A stretch of 47,098 nucleotides of DNA, taken from the NCBI GenBank assembly GCA_018398765.1, contig JAHBMJ010005746.1:102501-149598 (forward strand), given 5' to 3'. Positions 1 to 11,802 of this stretch are shown in pieces. The notes under the pieces were generated by a model that did not search any database, was not told the origin of the DNA, and was given only the letters and a program-made list of their open reading frames with translations. Origin of the DNA: Chromera velia (Eukaryota > Sar > Chromeraceae). Numbering within the stretch: position 1 is the first letter of the stretch; the number at the start of each line of letters is the position of its first letter. Made by a program: the position numbers and the translations under genes.

Positions 1-1286
1 CAAACAACAGAGCGCTCACCCTAAATGGTGGAAGATTGATTGAAATTAAGTGACACGGGTGCACCTTAAGAATTTAAGAAGAACCCTCCAGAATTCTGGG
101 ATACGCATGAGGGAAGGTGGGACACTTATACAGACGTTCTTAGAAGGCTGTCGAGCTATGCGTCTATGTATGTGTGACTGAACGAAGTGTATGAGAGAGT
201 CTGAGAATCGCCTTGATGGGATTTTTCGGTATATATTCATGTATGGCACCTATTAGTGCATACCTTGGACATTAATTTGTGGCCATTCTATGCGTGCCTA
301 GGCGTGCGAGACCAATCTAAAACCATCTCCCCCTTTCACTGACCATCCCGCCTGAGTATGAGGTGGGGGCGTCTCACTAGCCAAGCAAGAGCAAACAACA
401 CATGCTGTTGCTACCTATCCGTTTACTCGTTGTTTTGTTTTCTAACAGCTTTTCTACTCATCTCTCACACACACTTTCTCACTACCAGAGTGTTGCATCG
501 ATTGACAGAAGTCCAGGCACCATAGTCAGACACAGTCAGTCAGTCAGTCCATATGGAGCGCGAAAGAAAACGAGCATGCAGATGAACAATGCAAAAATGA
601 GTGCGTACATTCTCTGTATCCACGTACGCAGAGGGCGCCAGGCGGCGGCGGCATCCCCCCCCCCTCCACGGCACACGCTCGTCGGTCGGGGCCGGCCCAG
701 GTCCTGTATGAAGGCCTGCAGAAAAGAAAAAGAAAGTCAAAGCATACAAATGGCCACAAATGCGTCCCCGAACCGTCAGAAAAATATTGATGTCCAGGGT
801 ATGCGCCTCACAGGATCCTCCGAATTCCTCCGATGGCCGGTCTCGCCAGCTGCTTGAAAAAAAGTGCCCCGGCCGGGGTATTTCTGTTTTGTAAGTGCCC
901 CGCGCGTTTCGCTTTCCGGGGCCATGCACCCCGCCTCTCGATCGCAGCATATGAATGGCATGCAGGGGTGTGCATGATTGTGCATGAGCGAGGAGACGAG
1001 TCAGTTCAGGTGTCTCGGGTGAGTCGGGTCTCGCGGTCACCGCTCGGTCAATCTCGGTCACGATCAACTGCCGCTTTCTGCAATCGTTTCAGCCAATCGA
1101 TCCAAGTCCTGAGATTTTTCTCTGGAACTCTCAGTGCAGTAGTCTCGATTTCATTCTGTGACCTCAAATTGGCACGGCTGAGGGAAAGAAGATGCGTTCC
1201 CGCTGACCGCTGTGCATTCAAATTGCGGCTGCTTTTCTTGTCTCCGGACGTTATATAACTGTTCTCTTCCTGCGAGCTGAGAAGCC
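1..1286. other. Upstream non-coding region, no gene recognised
   Basis: I see no convincing coding sequence here. The longer open frames on both strands overlap one another, lack recognisable domains and are low in complexity. A GC-rich patch at about 895-925 resembles one at about 42455-42485. The 3' end presumably holds the promoter and leader of the oxidoreductase gene that starts at 1287. Confidence 0.5.
1251..1260 (+). promoter_or_regulatory. TATA-like element before the oxidoreductase gene
   Basis: The sequence ttatataact lies 26 bases upstream of the ATG at 1287, which would give a very short leader. It is the only TATA-like string close to that start. Its function is inferred from position only. 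Confidence 0.25.
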
Positions 1287-3189
1287 ATGCCTCCCTCGTT
1301 TGGTGAACCCATCACTCTCGGAAAACAGAAGCTCAAGAACCGCCTCTGCAAGGGGGCTCTGTCTGAGGGACTTGCGGACCCTCTGGACAATCTCCCGTGT
1401 CCACGACACTTCAGGTGGGCCCGTCTCGCTTCTCCCTCCTACTTGCCGTCTACATTTCTTTTCCTAGTTTGACTTCAGGTTCCGTGCCTCATCTGACTGG
1501 AAACCATGTCAATACACCTCTGCGCCGTCTCCCGAAGCGGCGTGAGATCACGGGATGTGTCCCCCTTCTGATTTTTTACAAGGTTCTCATTCATTATCTG
1601 CATGCATGGGTGCAGACTTTACTCGCAGTGGGCAAAGGGGGGGGCGGGGATGATCATAACTGGTCAGTCACCTTTTGTACGAATCATGATGTGGTGAATT
1701 TGGGTTTCTCCCTCAGTGCTGGAAATCCAGACAGAGGCACTCAGATGATTCTTGTGACTGCTCATTGGCTGGTATCTTCCGGGCGACATTTCATCTGGCT
1801 TCCCTGTCTGTGATGCACGATAGTGGTACTTTTTGTTAGTAACTTGCGTGTTCTGTTTTCCTTTCAGTGTCTCACTTGTACCAATGCGTGAATCAGTCCA
1901 GCTTTCTACCACAGTGCCTGCAGGGTGATGGCCTCTCGAACCGTTCTTCAGGGCAAGTTTTCTTCCCCGCCTACTTTTCTTCTTTGATTGGAGTTGCTCG
2001 ATTTGCAGGTAACGTGATGGTGTCTCGCACGTTCCTGGAGAACCCTCGAGCGGTGGTGCTGGACAAGGACACACCGTTGGAGCCTTTCAAAGAGTGGGCA
2101 GAGCAGGGCAGGCAGAACGGAGCCAAGCTCGTGATGCAGATCAGCCATCCAGGAAGGCAATGTCCGGTTTCCGTCACTTTCCAACCAGTAGCACCCAGCC
2201 CCACCCGTCTCCGTCCCCCCGCGTGGTCCCCTCCTCTTTTCTGCAAAGCGCGTGCGTTGACGGGAAGGGAGGTGGAGGATTTGGTCGATGCGTTTGCCGA
2301 GACTGCGGGGCGCGCGCAGGAGGCGGGGTTTGATGGGGTTGAAATTCACGCTGCACACGGGTATCTGATTTCCCAGTTTCTGTCTCCTCTGACAAATTTT
2401 CGGGAAGATAAATGGGGAGGCACGCTTGAGGGCAGACAGAGGTTTCTCTGGGAAATTGTTCGAAAAATTCGTTTAGTGACTGGAAAGGATTTCATTGTTG
2501 GTGTAAAATTGAACAGTACTGACTTTCAGAAAGGAGGATTTGAAGAGTCCGATTCTATTCGGGTGGCGGCGAATTTGCAGAAGCAGAGGGGGGAGGCTGG
2601 GGGGGGTGTAGACTTCCTTGAGGTCTCAGGGGGTAATTATGAGAGAGCAGAGAAGTTGCTGCAACAGACGAGGCCAGAACTGATGAAGGGATCAGGGGGC
2701 AGAGAGAGAGAGGCCTACTTCCTCTCCTTCGCGGAGTTGGTGCATGAGGCAGTGCCTGACTTACCGCTAATGCTTACAGGGGGGTTCCGGTCGGTTGGAG
2801 CCATTCAGGCAGCACTTGACCGTGGTGTGGTGGATTTGATTGGACTGGGTCGGCCTCTTTGCCTCCTCCCCGACTTTCCTGATCGCCTGTTGGGGGGGAG
2901 TGAGGAGACAGTAGCCCTTCCTTATTTTGACTGGGGGTTTTCGTGGTTGAATGTTGTTGTTGCCCCCATGCTGTCGAATACCTGGTTTCAGTGTCAGCTG
3001 CACAAACTGGCAGAGGGAAGCGAGGCAGACCCAAAGATGGGCGTCTTGCGCGCAGTCCTCCTGCCCTTCAGGTTGTATCTTTGTGACCCTCTCCGAGTGC
3101 CGATTGTTCGTCGTCTGATTCTCCTCGCCTTCAGACTGTTTGACATGATAGCACAGCTGCTCCGAAGGGAGAAGGCCTCTCACCAATGA
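1287..3189 (+). CDS. NADH:flavin oxidoreductase, old yellow enzyme family (3 exons)
   Basis: This is an FMN-dependent TIM-barrel ene-reductase/NADH oxidase-like enzyme, probably reducing alpha,beta-unsaturated carbonyl compounds with NAD(P)H. The exons are 1287-1414, 1616-1662 and 2009-3189, about 451 residues in all. Both introns are GT-AG and phase-consistent: AG|A rebuilds Arg before LYSQWAKGG, and G|GT rebuilds the Gly of TGNVMV. Family landmarks appear in order: KNRLCKGALSEGLADP near the N-terminus, AKLVMQISHPGRQ, the active-site segment VEIHAAHGYLISQFLSP with its His pair, TNFREDKWGGTLEGR, and the FMN-phosphate region LTGGFRSVGAIQAALDRG followed by DLIGLGRP. The C-terminus carries a basic/hydrophobic tail of about 40 residues. 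There are no internal stops. Substrate and localisation cannot be told; no signal peptide is evident. Confidence 0.93.
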
Positions 3190-4500
3190 AAGCAGACTGG
3201 CGCGTTCGCGGGTGTTGCGGTAAAAGGCATGCTGCTATAAATGGTGTATCCAACTGAACTGCATACTGATTCATGCTGGGATTTCACGTCGGTAGGCTGC
3301 TTCGCCCGCGATGCCCACACCGCTGCGTGCTGGCCGGAGCCTGGCCCGGTTACTACCCTGCAGGCCTAGCTGCATGGCAGTGCATGCGTTTTTGCTAATT
3401 TGCTCAACCTGACAGCAAGATTCGTAACACCAAGGCGTTTTGCTTGCATGTCCCTTCAATTCAAAAGTTACTGCATGCAAGTGTATAATTTTTCTTTTTT
3501 TACTTTTATACATTAAATATAATAGCAATGACTTCATAGTGATAGTGATTGCAATGATTTCATGAATCATGATGATATAGCACAGTTTTACTAGTACTGG
3601 TCGAGTAGTTCTTAGTAGTTCTGGGTATATTTTTGATGTTTAATTAAAAATGCCCAAAAGAATGCACTGTAATACACTGTATACGTATTTTTATGCTGAT
3701 ATTGATTGACATTAATTGACATCCACAATGAAATGGAAGACTTGTAATTACTGATCTAAACTGACAATCTTTTTTCTTTTTATGCTAGAGCTATCATATA
3801 GATTTAAAAAAAAGTATACGAACATAATTTTTTTTCTAAATATTTCTGAAACAACTGGTGTCTGGGTGTTGCATGAGTGTTGCACAATTATTAGTTGCAT
3901 AGGTGTTGTAACTTGCTACAACTTGCAAGGTGTTGCAGGCAGTTGAAAGAAAAAGAAGTATTAATTCAATATATCTATATTCCTAAGTAACTGGGAGGCA
4001 GGATTAATTTCTTTTTCACTTCCGCGCGTCCGCGCGCAAAGCGCGCGTACTCGCTTGCATATGTGTACGTACGTACGTATAATTAAATAGATTTTACGAG
4101 AGTTATATATATGTATCGATCGATGACAGTACGTTTCGATATATATGCATATGCATGACAGTATGGCGCCAGGCTTAAAAAAGGAATATGTTAATGTGTG
4201 TTGTTTCAAGTGAGTTCAATATATCATAGCATGAAGATCAAAAAGGAGTATCCATAGGAGAACGAAGCCAGTCTGCCTCAATCGCAATGAAACACCCACG
4301 GGGGGAGGTGCTCTATAGTCAGGGGGAGTTACTGCCGAAAACACACATTGAACTAACTTGCTTGCTGTTCCCACGGCTTTCGCAGTGGCTTTTGCTGGCA
4401 AGAAGGCTTCCGCTCCTGGTGCCCCTCTGACTACCTGCATGCGCCGTGCTGGCTACTCCCTTGCTCGAAGACCGAGACTGCCGCGTACATCGCCTCTCCC
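3190..4500. other. AT-rich intergenic region
   Basis: This stretch is AT-rich and I see no supported gene in it. It contains short reiterations of gtgttgca at about 3850-3940 and a GC palindrome-like patch (ccgcgcgtccgcgcgcaaagcg) at 4022-4045. The missing first exon of the ELOF1-like gene may lie in its 3' end. Confidence 0.45.
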
Positions 4501-6046
4501 ATCCCAACAAAAGGGGCTCAAAAGATACTGAAGAAGAAGGTAGTAGGAACTGTCCTTAAGCAAACTGGGTGCCCTTGCCTGGAATGTAAGCGAGACAGCT
4601 CCATTCGAATCAAAAGGTGAGTCAATTCTGCTGAGAACGTTAACCATATATATATACATACATAGATAGAAAAAGAAGACGCATGGATCGCGGTCCTGAT
4701 TCATGATCGTCCGAAAGTGTTCAGTTCCTTGACTCAATTGCTTCAAATCAACATATCGCTTTCGACATGATTATCCCGCCTTTACATTTTCTTGTCAACC
4801 ATAGCTATTCATCAGACTAAGTCTTTCTTGGAAAATTCTATGCTAGAACTTATATTTCCTCTGCTGAGCTTCACTTAGTTGTTTGAGGTTTATATACGTT
4901 CTCCTGCAGATATGAAGGAACCCGGGCAGTCGTGACGTGTGATCGCTGCAGAATAAACGAGGAGCGGGGCCTTGAAAGTGAGTTTTATTGGCATCAGTCA
5001 TGCAGGTATCCCTAGTAGCTCATGGGATATCGGGTTTTTCTCGATTCTGCCTCTGTCAGTGGCCTTTCCTATATATATGCCTTTCTGAAACGTTCTTAGA
5101 TCTTTATCGTGTGGTGCACCTTATGATCTGGGTCTGTATTTAAATATGTGTTTCGATCACATATCTATTTGGAAGCGATTTATGATCCCTTGTCAATTTC
5201 TAGGAACTCATTTTATTGTGCAGACGGTTCAGGGCGAATTTGTCAGTGCTTTTTCGATGACTTCTGTCTAATAAAGCATGAAATCATTAAAAAAACACAA
5301 AGAACCAAAGTTAGAATTTCCTTTATTTATAATTGGAGTGTACCCCTTTCTATAACGGAGATGGACGTTTATGTGGACTGGATCACAGACTGCACAAACG
5401 GAAACAGTGAGTCAGCTGCATATGTGGTTTTATAATCTGCAACAAGGAGAGAAAGAATACGGAAGGCAGAGCGCCGAGGGGTGGAAAAAAGTTGAGGAAT
5501 GTATAAAGGGGGAGGGAAGAAAGGATGAACAGCAAAGAAAGAACGGGCTTCAACGACCTGTGACAGTCATGATTTGTCAGAGGATTAGATGGCTAAACAG
5601 AGATGCCCTTTCTCTCTGTATTGCTGTCTCTTTACCTATCCGTCTCCTCTCAACCTGTTTCTTCCACTTTGCTCCCCAGGTCTCCATCTTCCTGTCTTTC
5701 GTTTTGTTGTCTCTGTATATCCATTCTCTCTTCCCTTTTTCTATCCCCCTCCCTTATGTGTGCACATGTGTGCTCTCCGTCTGTTGCTTTGGCCGCAACC
5801 CTCCTCTTTCCTCTCAATGAAATGCTTACCCTCCTCTCTAAATTCTCCACATTCGAATGAATGAGGAACTAGCAAATAGGGAACTGGTCATTAACAGCCG
5901 TTCTTGTTTCAATTTCGCCTTTTCCTCCCACCGTACCCAGTTAATTGCTTGGCTTATCTTTCTTCCGCCTTCCTTTTTATTGCAGGTCAGTACTCAAAGC
6001 CTGCTAGCGTCTCGAAAGGCCAGAAGCATACAGAAGTGGGCAGATG
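4501..6046 (+). CDS. ELOF1: Transcription elongation factor 1 homologue (ELOF1/Elf1), partial spliced model
   Basis: ELOF1 is a small zinc-finger factor that travels with RNA polymerase II and acts in transcription through chromatin and transcription-coupled repair. The readable exons are about 4501-4616, 4910-4977, 5224-5406 and 5986-6046. Each has good GT-AG borders and compatible phases (2, 1, 1). The protein shows a basic KILKKK stretch, then TGCPCLECKRD (first CxxC), 19 residues, then the second pair CDRC, matching the ELOF1 CxxC-x20-CxxC zinc site. Further on comes MDVYVDWITDCTNGN, matching the family's DVYSDWIDACEAAN helix. It is odd in two ways: about 45 residues more than usual separate the second CxxC from DVYVDW, and there is a C-terminal extension (QYSKPASVSKGQKHTEVGR). 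The first exon with the start codon and the last exon are not resolved; one candidate acceptor at about 6388 opens a frame ending at 6626. Confidence 0.72.
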
Positions 6047-6122
6047 GTAAGGAAGGACAGAGTGGTATTATCTGCTATCATGAGTGGGTAAAGAGTAGAT
6101 TAAAGGCTTAATGGCTGGCTAG

Positions 6123-6336
6123 CTGGCTGCCTGCCTGTTTGCTTGCCTCCCTGCCTGCCTCCCTCCCTGCCTGCCTGCCTCCCTGTCTGCTTGCGTCCCT
6201 GCCTGCCTCCTTGTCTGCCTACCTGCCTACCTGCCTACCTCTTTGCCTGCCTGCCTGCCTCCCTGCCTGCCTACCTGCCTGTCTGCCTACGTGCCTGCCT
6301 GCCTGCCTGTCTGCCTGTCTGCCTGCCTGCCTGCCT
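6123..6336 (+). repeat. (CCTG)n-type simple repeat
   Basis: This is an imperfect array of cctg/ccctgcctgcct units about 210 bases long, interrupted by tt and ta variants. It lies just downstream of the last readable ELOF1 exon, probably in an intron or the 3' region. It creates long Cys/Leu/Pro-only open frames that are artefacts. Confidence 0.9.
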
Positions 6337-6650
6337 AACCACAAAAGGTCTCCTTTCGTATTTGCTCATCTTCCCTTCTTGCTTGCAGTTTGACTTTCTT
6401 TCTTCACTACTTCTTTATTCTTTCTGACGTTTTGCGTATGCAGAGACAAACAACCGCAATCCTGCATACAGAGAGGGTTAGAAAGAGTAGAGCGACCGGC
6501 AAGGGGGGGAGCCCACTAGACGGAACAGCAACAACAGGAAGCAGCAACAACCAAAAGAGGCCAGAAAACGTAAAACCCCCACACAAAGCTTCACAGACCC
6601 CTCAAGCAGCCTTACAAACGATGTGAAGGAGCCACTGGAAAGCTGATAAG

Positions 6651-7435
6651 AGGTGGGTCATCCACTGAGCTTGGCTTGCTGTGTGCGTACATAAGAGAGT
6701 TCCAGACAGACAGATAGACAGACAGACAGAGAGAGAGGGTCCAAGTTGCCTACGTGCACCTTCCTTCCTTCCTTCCTTGAAGTTCCTTCCTTCCTTCCTT
6801 CAGGGTGGTCGGCGTCGTGCAAGTTGAGTTATTTTCGCTTTGCAACTGCTTCATATGGTATCAGCGAACGCTTTATGTCAGTAGACCAATGCATAATTGC
6901 TGTTCGCGGTTCCCTTGTACTTGTATGCCACTGCGTAACACTTGACCTATCCACATCGATGCATGATGGGTTAGTCTTTCCCTTGCAACTGCATTGGCAA
7001 TTTTAAAAGAAGATCGAGTCATTCGAGCAGTCGCTTGGGAGGTGCAGATCGACCTGGCGACCAGTCAATCTCTGGCTGATTGCTGATGAGAACAAGGCAG
7101 CCACGGCCCCGCTACATGTATTGAATGTGTCGTCTTAGGGATTTGTAATGGCCATGTGAAGCGTGGATCCAGCCTCTAGATTTGTCATCGTTCTTGAATT
7201 CTTGAGAGAAGGCACGTGCGCTCTTCTCTGTCTCAGTGTTCTGCCTCCCTGTTCATTGTCTTCTGTTCTTTGGCATATGTATACCGATTCCGTGCAGGTC
7301 CCAGGCGTCAGACCACCAGGAGCATAAGAAAGTGGGTCGGTTGGTGACGCTGTATCGACGTCTCCTAAATTTATGCATGACTTCAGCTGCCGAAGTGGAT
7401 AGACTAAGTGTTGCTTTAGTGTTTTTTTCTTAGAT
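6651..7435 (+). repeat. Tandem segmental duplication, copy 1
   Basis: The segment beginning aggtgggtcatccactgagc is repeated from 7741. The copies stay alignable over about 0.75 kb with scattered, mainly transition, differences and a few small indels. They share the gacagacagaca stretch, the ccttcctt run, the gtatcagc..aacgctt segment and the ttcattcgagcagtcgctt segment. The 3' end reaches a short open stretch (gccgaagtggatagacta) that corresponds to the putative exon at 8464 in copy 2. Confidence 0.85.
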
Positions 7436-7740
7436 TCCAAGTTTTCTGGTTGATTGTAGAAATCCTTCTTCTGCTGGATCAGGTCACTGCATCTGTTGAG
7501 AGGTCTTGGGGTTTTTTTTTCAAATGACGACTGCATGCTCTGATCAAATATGTGTTTTCTCGAAGATTTTGTGTCAATTCTTAGTATGAGTGTGCCTTTT
7601 AATGTCCTGTCTTAATGTTGTATGTAATTTTTGTTTCAAAGTTTGGAGACCTTTAGCAAGTGGTTCATCAGTTGGTCAAATATTTGTATGGTCGACGTCC
7701 GTAGGTTCTGAAGGAGGACATGAAGGCGGCACAGTCCAGC

Positions 7741-8505
7741 AGGTGGGTCATCCACTGAGCTTGGCTTGCTGTGTGCGTGCATGAGAGAGTTCCAGACAGA
7801 CAGACAGACAAACAGATAGGGAGGGAGGGTCTAAGCTGCCCGCGCGCGCCTTCCTTCCTTCCTTTAGGGTGGTCGGCGTCGTACGAGTTGAGTTATTTTC
7901 GCTTTGCAACTGCTTCACATAGTATCAGCAAACGCTTCATATCAGTAGACCCATGCTTGCTGTTTGTGGTTCCTTGTACTTGTATGCCGCTGCGTAACAC
8001 TTGACCTATCCAGATCGATGCATGATAGGTTGGTCTTTCTGTTGCAACTACATTAGTAATTTTAAGAGAAGATCGAGTCATTCGAGCAGTCGCTTAGGGG
8101 GTGCCGATCGACTTGGTGATCAGTCAATCTCTGGCTGATTGCTGATGGGAACGAGGCAGCCACGGCCCCACTACATATGTTAAATGTGTCGTCTTGGGGA
8201 TTTGTAATGGCCATGTAAAGCGCGGACCCAGCCTCTAGATTTGTCATTGTTTTTGAATTCTTGAGAAAAGGCACGTGCGCTCTTCTCTGTCTCAGTGTTC
8301 TGCTTGTCTGTTTATTGTCTTTTGTTCTTTGATATGTGCACATCGATTCCATGCAGATCTCATACAAACCATTAGGAACACAAGAAAGTGGGTCGGTCAG
8401 TGATGCCGCCGTGATACAGTAACTGTATCGACGCCTCTTGAACTCGTACGTAACCTCGATCAGCTACCAAAGTGGAGACCGTTGATGACATTGTTTTTCT
8501 TGTTG
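7741..8505 (+). repeat. Tandem segmental duplication, copy 2
   Basis: This is the second copy of the block at 6651, offset by 1090 bases. Its start (aggtgggtca) fits a splice donor after cagtccagc. Its end contains the beginning of the first readable exon of the downstream gene, so the duplication appears to have copied an intron plus part of an exon. Confidence 0.85.
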
Positions 8506-9569
8506 ACTCGCAACATGAGACTGAGAGACAGAAGAGGCAAAGACAAGTCTACATTTTTTTTTTCGTTTCTCCTTCGGTAAGAATAAGAGCAGCAGACTGT
8601 CTTTCCTTTTTCTTTCAAAACAGCCACCCTCTGTGACGGCTCTTTTCTCTCTGCATCTTAATTTACCCTCCTTTTCTGCCTTTTGCTGGTCATGTCCTGA
8701 CAATATTTCTCTCTTTTTACCTTTTTTCTTCACCTGTACGTACGCCTCACAGCAAAAGTATATGCAAGACGAGAAACTCGACAAGTTTCTGAAGAGGTTG
8801 AAGGAACCGGAAGGGAATCCAGTCAAGGTCTCCATCGTGAAACACGTCAGTTCGTTCAGTGAACTAATTCCTTTCAGAGTCTCTCTCAACATATAGAAAT
8901 TAAGGTTCTGTAGACAAAGCTTTCCTCTTAATCCGATTTAAGGAGGGCACTTCTACCACCTCATACATTTTTGCACACATCTCAGAAATGATCAGGGGGC
9001 AGTGGTGGAATGGACAAGAGAAATGGAGGGGGACCGTGCAAATGCGTTGGAGGTCCTAGATGCGTGTGTAGCTTTGTGGCACTGAGCGCGTGTATGTATG
9101 TGTGTGCATGTACATTTGCGCGTGCGTGTGTGTGTGTGCCTGTGTGTGCGAGTGTGTGCATAGATGTACATGGGTCTTTAAATCATGTCGTGCCCTAACA
9201 CTAACAGGCAGTGCCCAAACTTGAGGCATTTTGCTGTTCTGTCGATAGGTTTAGCCTGCTCCCTCCCCTTTTTTGATCGTGATTGCCCTCGATCGTGTTT
9301 TTATTTGTTCAAATGCAGACGGGACACCACTGGAAGTGCTGGTTCGCCTTCGAGGAGTCTGACTGACAGGAAGGCACCTTTGTCCTCACTGGCGTAGAAG
9401 AGGTCAGCTATTATGGCCTCTTCTCCAGTCAATCTCTGAGTGACTGTATGTGCAGAATATGCGATTTGTCTCGTAGATAGACGGAAAAAGAGAAGAGAAG
9501 AAAGGGGTAGCTGTGGATGTTTTTGTTTTTGTTGGACTCGATGGGTGCAAAAACATGTTTCCCTCTCTT

Positions 9570-9604
<35 letters not shown>

Positions 9605-9637
9605 ATGTGTGTGTATGTGTATGTGTGTGTATGTGTG

Positions 9638-9683
<46 letters not shown>

Positions 9684-10048
9684 GATCGAACACCGTGAAA
9701 AAGAGCTGTCATTACAGTCAAGCTCTATCATTCGGTTTCTTTCCAGCTGGCGGAAGACCTCAGATTCACATCTAGCTCGTTTCTTTCCCTTTACTTCTTT
9801 CTTTCTCTGCAGAACTACCGAAGGGACGTCAACCTCTCCGTCGTCGTCAACATCCTGAAGGAGAAAGAGGAGCTCCTCAAGATTCAGACCACAGTCGACA
9901 TCGTCAGTGAAGAACGGTCGGTCACTCATGCACTCACCCACTCACTCACTCACTCACTCAATCCCCACCATTCAGACAGTCAGTCCATCAGTCAGTCAGT
10001 CAGTCAATCAGTCAGTCAGTCCATCTGTCCGTCTGTCCGTCCATCCGT

Positions 10049-10080
<32 letters not shown>

Positions 10081-10675
10081 CAGTCAGTCAGTTTCTATCT
10101 GTGTTAGTTACATAATCGGTCAGTCAGTCAGTCAGTCAGGCAGTCAATTTCTGTCTGTGTCAGTCATATAATCGGTCAGTCAGTCAGTCAGTCAGTCAGT
10201 TAGCCAGTCAGTCAGTCAGCCAGTCAGTCAGTCAGTCAGTCAGTTAGTCAGTCAGCCATTGAACAATCAACTTCAGATAGTACGTTGCCAGGTCGTTGGG
10301 TTAGACTAAGTATCTCTCCTCAGAGTCTCCTTTGTTTCTCTCTTATTTGATCCCTCCCGTCCTTTACCCTCTCCTCTTGGCCCCTTCTCTTACCAGCACT
10401 GTCCTCTTCTCCCTCTCCTTCCTTTAAATTTCCTTTGCTTTGTCTTTCTCGCTTCTTATGCGTATGTGCACGAGCACGTGTACGTTAGGATCACTTTTTA
10501 TATACTTATGAAAGCCTGTCTGTCTATCTGTCTGTCTGTGTGTCTGTCTGGAACGTATAGATGCATCGGCCTGCTCTTGTTCAGCAACCAGCACGTGATT
10601 CCACTGCAGTTCAAGTCAACAAAGTATAGAGACCTCTTCGTACGACTGTACGCAAAGCTGAAGCTTTCAAATTAG
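8464..10675 (+). CDS. Unrecognised conserved-looking gene, four 3' exons
   Basis: Four exons join in phase: 8464-8546, 8753-8845, 9813-9916 and 10585-10675. All have GT-AG borders and pyrimidine-rich acceptors. The C-terminal part of the product would be about 102 residues, starting with TKVETVDDIVFLVDSQ, passing YMQDEKLDKFLKRLKEPEG, NYRRDVNLSVVVNILKEKEE and VDIVSEER, and ending YRDLFVRLYAKLKLSN before TAG. It is rich in Lys, Glu and Leu and likely mostly helical. I do not recognise the family. The exact match of phases, especially CG|C rebuilding Arg at the last junction, is the main evidence that it is real. The upstream exon or exons and the start codon are unresolved because the 5' side is the duplicated block at 6651/7741. 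Confidence 0.6.
9560..9680 (+). repeat. (CT)n(GT)n microsatellite in an intron
   Basis: A run of ct dinucleotides passes into gt/gtat dinucleotides. It lies in the intron between exons 8753-8845 and 9813-9916 of the unrecognised gene. Poly-Thr/His frames on the opposite strand are artefacts of this repeat. Confidence 0.95.
9923..10262 (+). repeat. (CAGT)n tetranucleotide array in an intron
   Basis: Imperfect tandem cagt/cact/cgtc tetranucleotides run for about 340 bases, starting immediately after the donor at 9917 of the unrecognised gene and filling the 5' part of its last intron. Confidence 0.95.
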
Positions 10676-10941
10676 ACCTGTGCATTGGAAGGAAAAGGGG
10701 TTTGAGGAAGGGAGGGGAGTGGGGGTAGATAGCAACATGAGGATTTTGCGGCAAAATCGAGGGAAAGAAAAGTCGGATCAAGGAATGATCATGTTGAGGT
10801 ACATAGAAAGAAGAGACATATAAATACAACTTTTACAAGCACCTCTTGGGCTTACAACAAGAACGGAGATGGCTGTTACTGTCAGCATGGTGGATTAACG
10901 TTTAGGCCCGTTGCTTCTTCTTTCACTTTTTCCTTTTTTGA

Positions 10942-11713
10942 GAAAGTAAACGACGGTCCCGTTCCTGGTCGGATTTGCGGTCCCGTTCCTGGCCGGATTC
11001 GCGGAGGGTGAATTCCGGTCCAGGCATTTCCATTCGTCCCTTCGCCCTGAGCCAGAGAAAGGAGCGACGCGCACGCAGCAGCCTGTACACATCGGGTGGC
11101 AGGGCGCCTACGACAGAGGAATGCATGTTGTGAGTTCTATGGTATGGCCCGCATGCACTTTGGCGTTAGAAATACATCCGAGGCACTCACCGTACGTGGT
11201 GGTGTGTGCTCCGGGGCTTCATATGGGATTTAAATAGGCCGATGGTGTAGTTATGCCATCGGAGGCTTCAGAATTAATTCCGGTCCCAAATTAATTTCCA
11301 GACAGTCAGACAGACGTGCACGGCGGTTACCGTCCATCTGAATGAGAGACGCGACCTAGAGATTGACAGAACTTCATGTGTAGGATCTGTACTGTGCTCT
11401 ATGTCTCTCTGTAGTTCTCTTGTGCTCTGACTAATGCACAAGGCTACCAGCAGGAGCGTACTGTAGACTGTGGGAGTTCATAGATTTTCTGTCTGGTGAA
11501 GAGACTGATTAGATATTTATTTCGGATTATCTGTATCGGTCTAGACAAGTACATCACGGAGACGTATTCGCTGTGGTCCTCTAATAGGAGAGGGCCAGGA
11601 ATTCGGGAGTATAGCAGTTGGAGGAGTCCTCTGGATAGGCTAGAGGATCGACATGGGAGGGCCCATAGGATTCTACTAGAGGAATCTTAAGAGAGGTGAG
11701 ACTCTACTTTTCA
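10942..11713 (+). repeat. 5' long terminal repeat
   Basis: It aligns along its length with 25693-26422. Shared landmarks are gaaagtaaacgacggtcccg at the start, atttaaatagg in the middle, agacagacgtgcacggcggt, and gagaggtgagact..acttttca at the end. By eye the two are roughly 93% identical, with differences that are mostly C/T and G/A. This copy has a tandem duplication of about 36 bases (tcggatttgcggtcccgttcctggc) and a short insertion around 11400 that the 3' LTR lacks. Confidence 0.9.
11228..11236 (+). promoter_or_regulatory. Candidate LTR TATA element
   Basis: The string atttaaata is conserved at the matching place in the other LTR (25951-25959), about 485 bases from the LTR end. It is the best TATA-like motif in the repeat. 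Use as the promoter is an inference. Confidence 0.3.
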
Positions 11714-11714
11714 C

Positions 11715-11730
11715 TGGCGCCGTCACTGAG
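11715..11730 (+). other. Candidate tRNA primer-binding site
   Basis: TGGCGCCGTCACTGAG follows directly after the 5' LTR. PBS sequences begin TGG, complementary to the tRNA 3' CCA, and TGGCGCC is a common PBS start. I cannot assign the tRNA from this sequence alone. Confidence 0.55.
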
Positions 11731-11802
11731 GGAGTCTCCCGTTGTTATTCCGACAACATTCCCCTTGTTGTATTCCTGATTCCCTACTGTAGGTGACTTA
11801 CC

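Noticed and set aside
540-1067. 175-codon minus-strand frame upstream of the oxidoreductase
   Set aside because: It overlaps several equally long frames, shows no domain, and its composition follows local GC-rich patches.
7705-7742. Small exon coding for LKEDMKAAQSS before the second duplicated block
   Set aside because: The acceptor and donor look acceptable, but none of its three frames joins the exon at 8464 in phase without a stop.
9301-9941. Long His/Thr and Cys/Val frames over the GT and CT runs, as also at 38032-38460 and 39349-39630
   Set aside because: They are translations of microsatellites; real exons with good splice sites lie beside them.
10923-11126. Minus-strand open frame in the 5' LTR, with a matching frame at 25604-25853 in the 3' LTR (MHSSVVGALPP / MHTSVAGALPP)
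   Set aside because: The frames match because the LTRs are copies of each other. There is no domain, and the frame runs against the element's coding strand.
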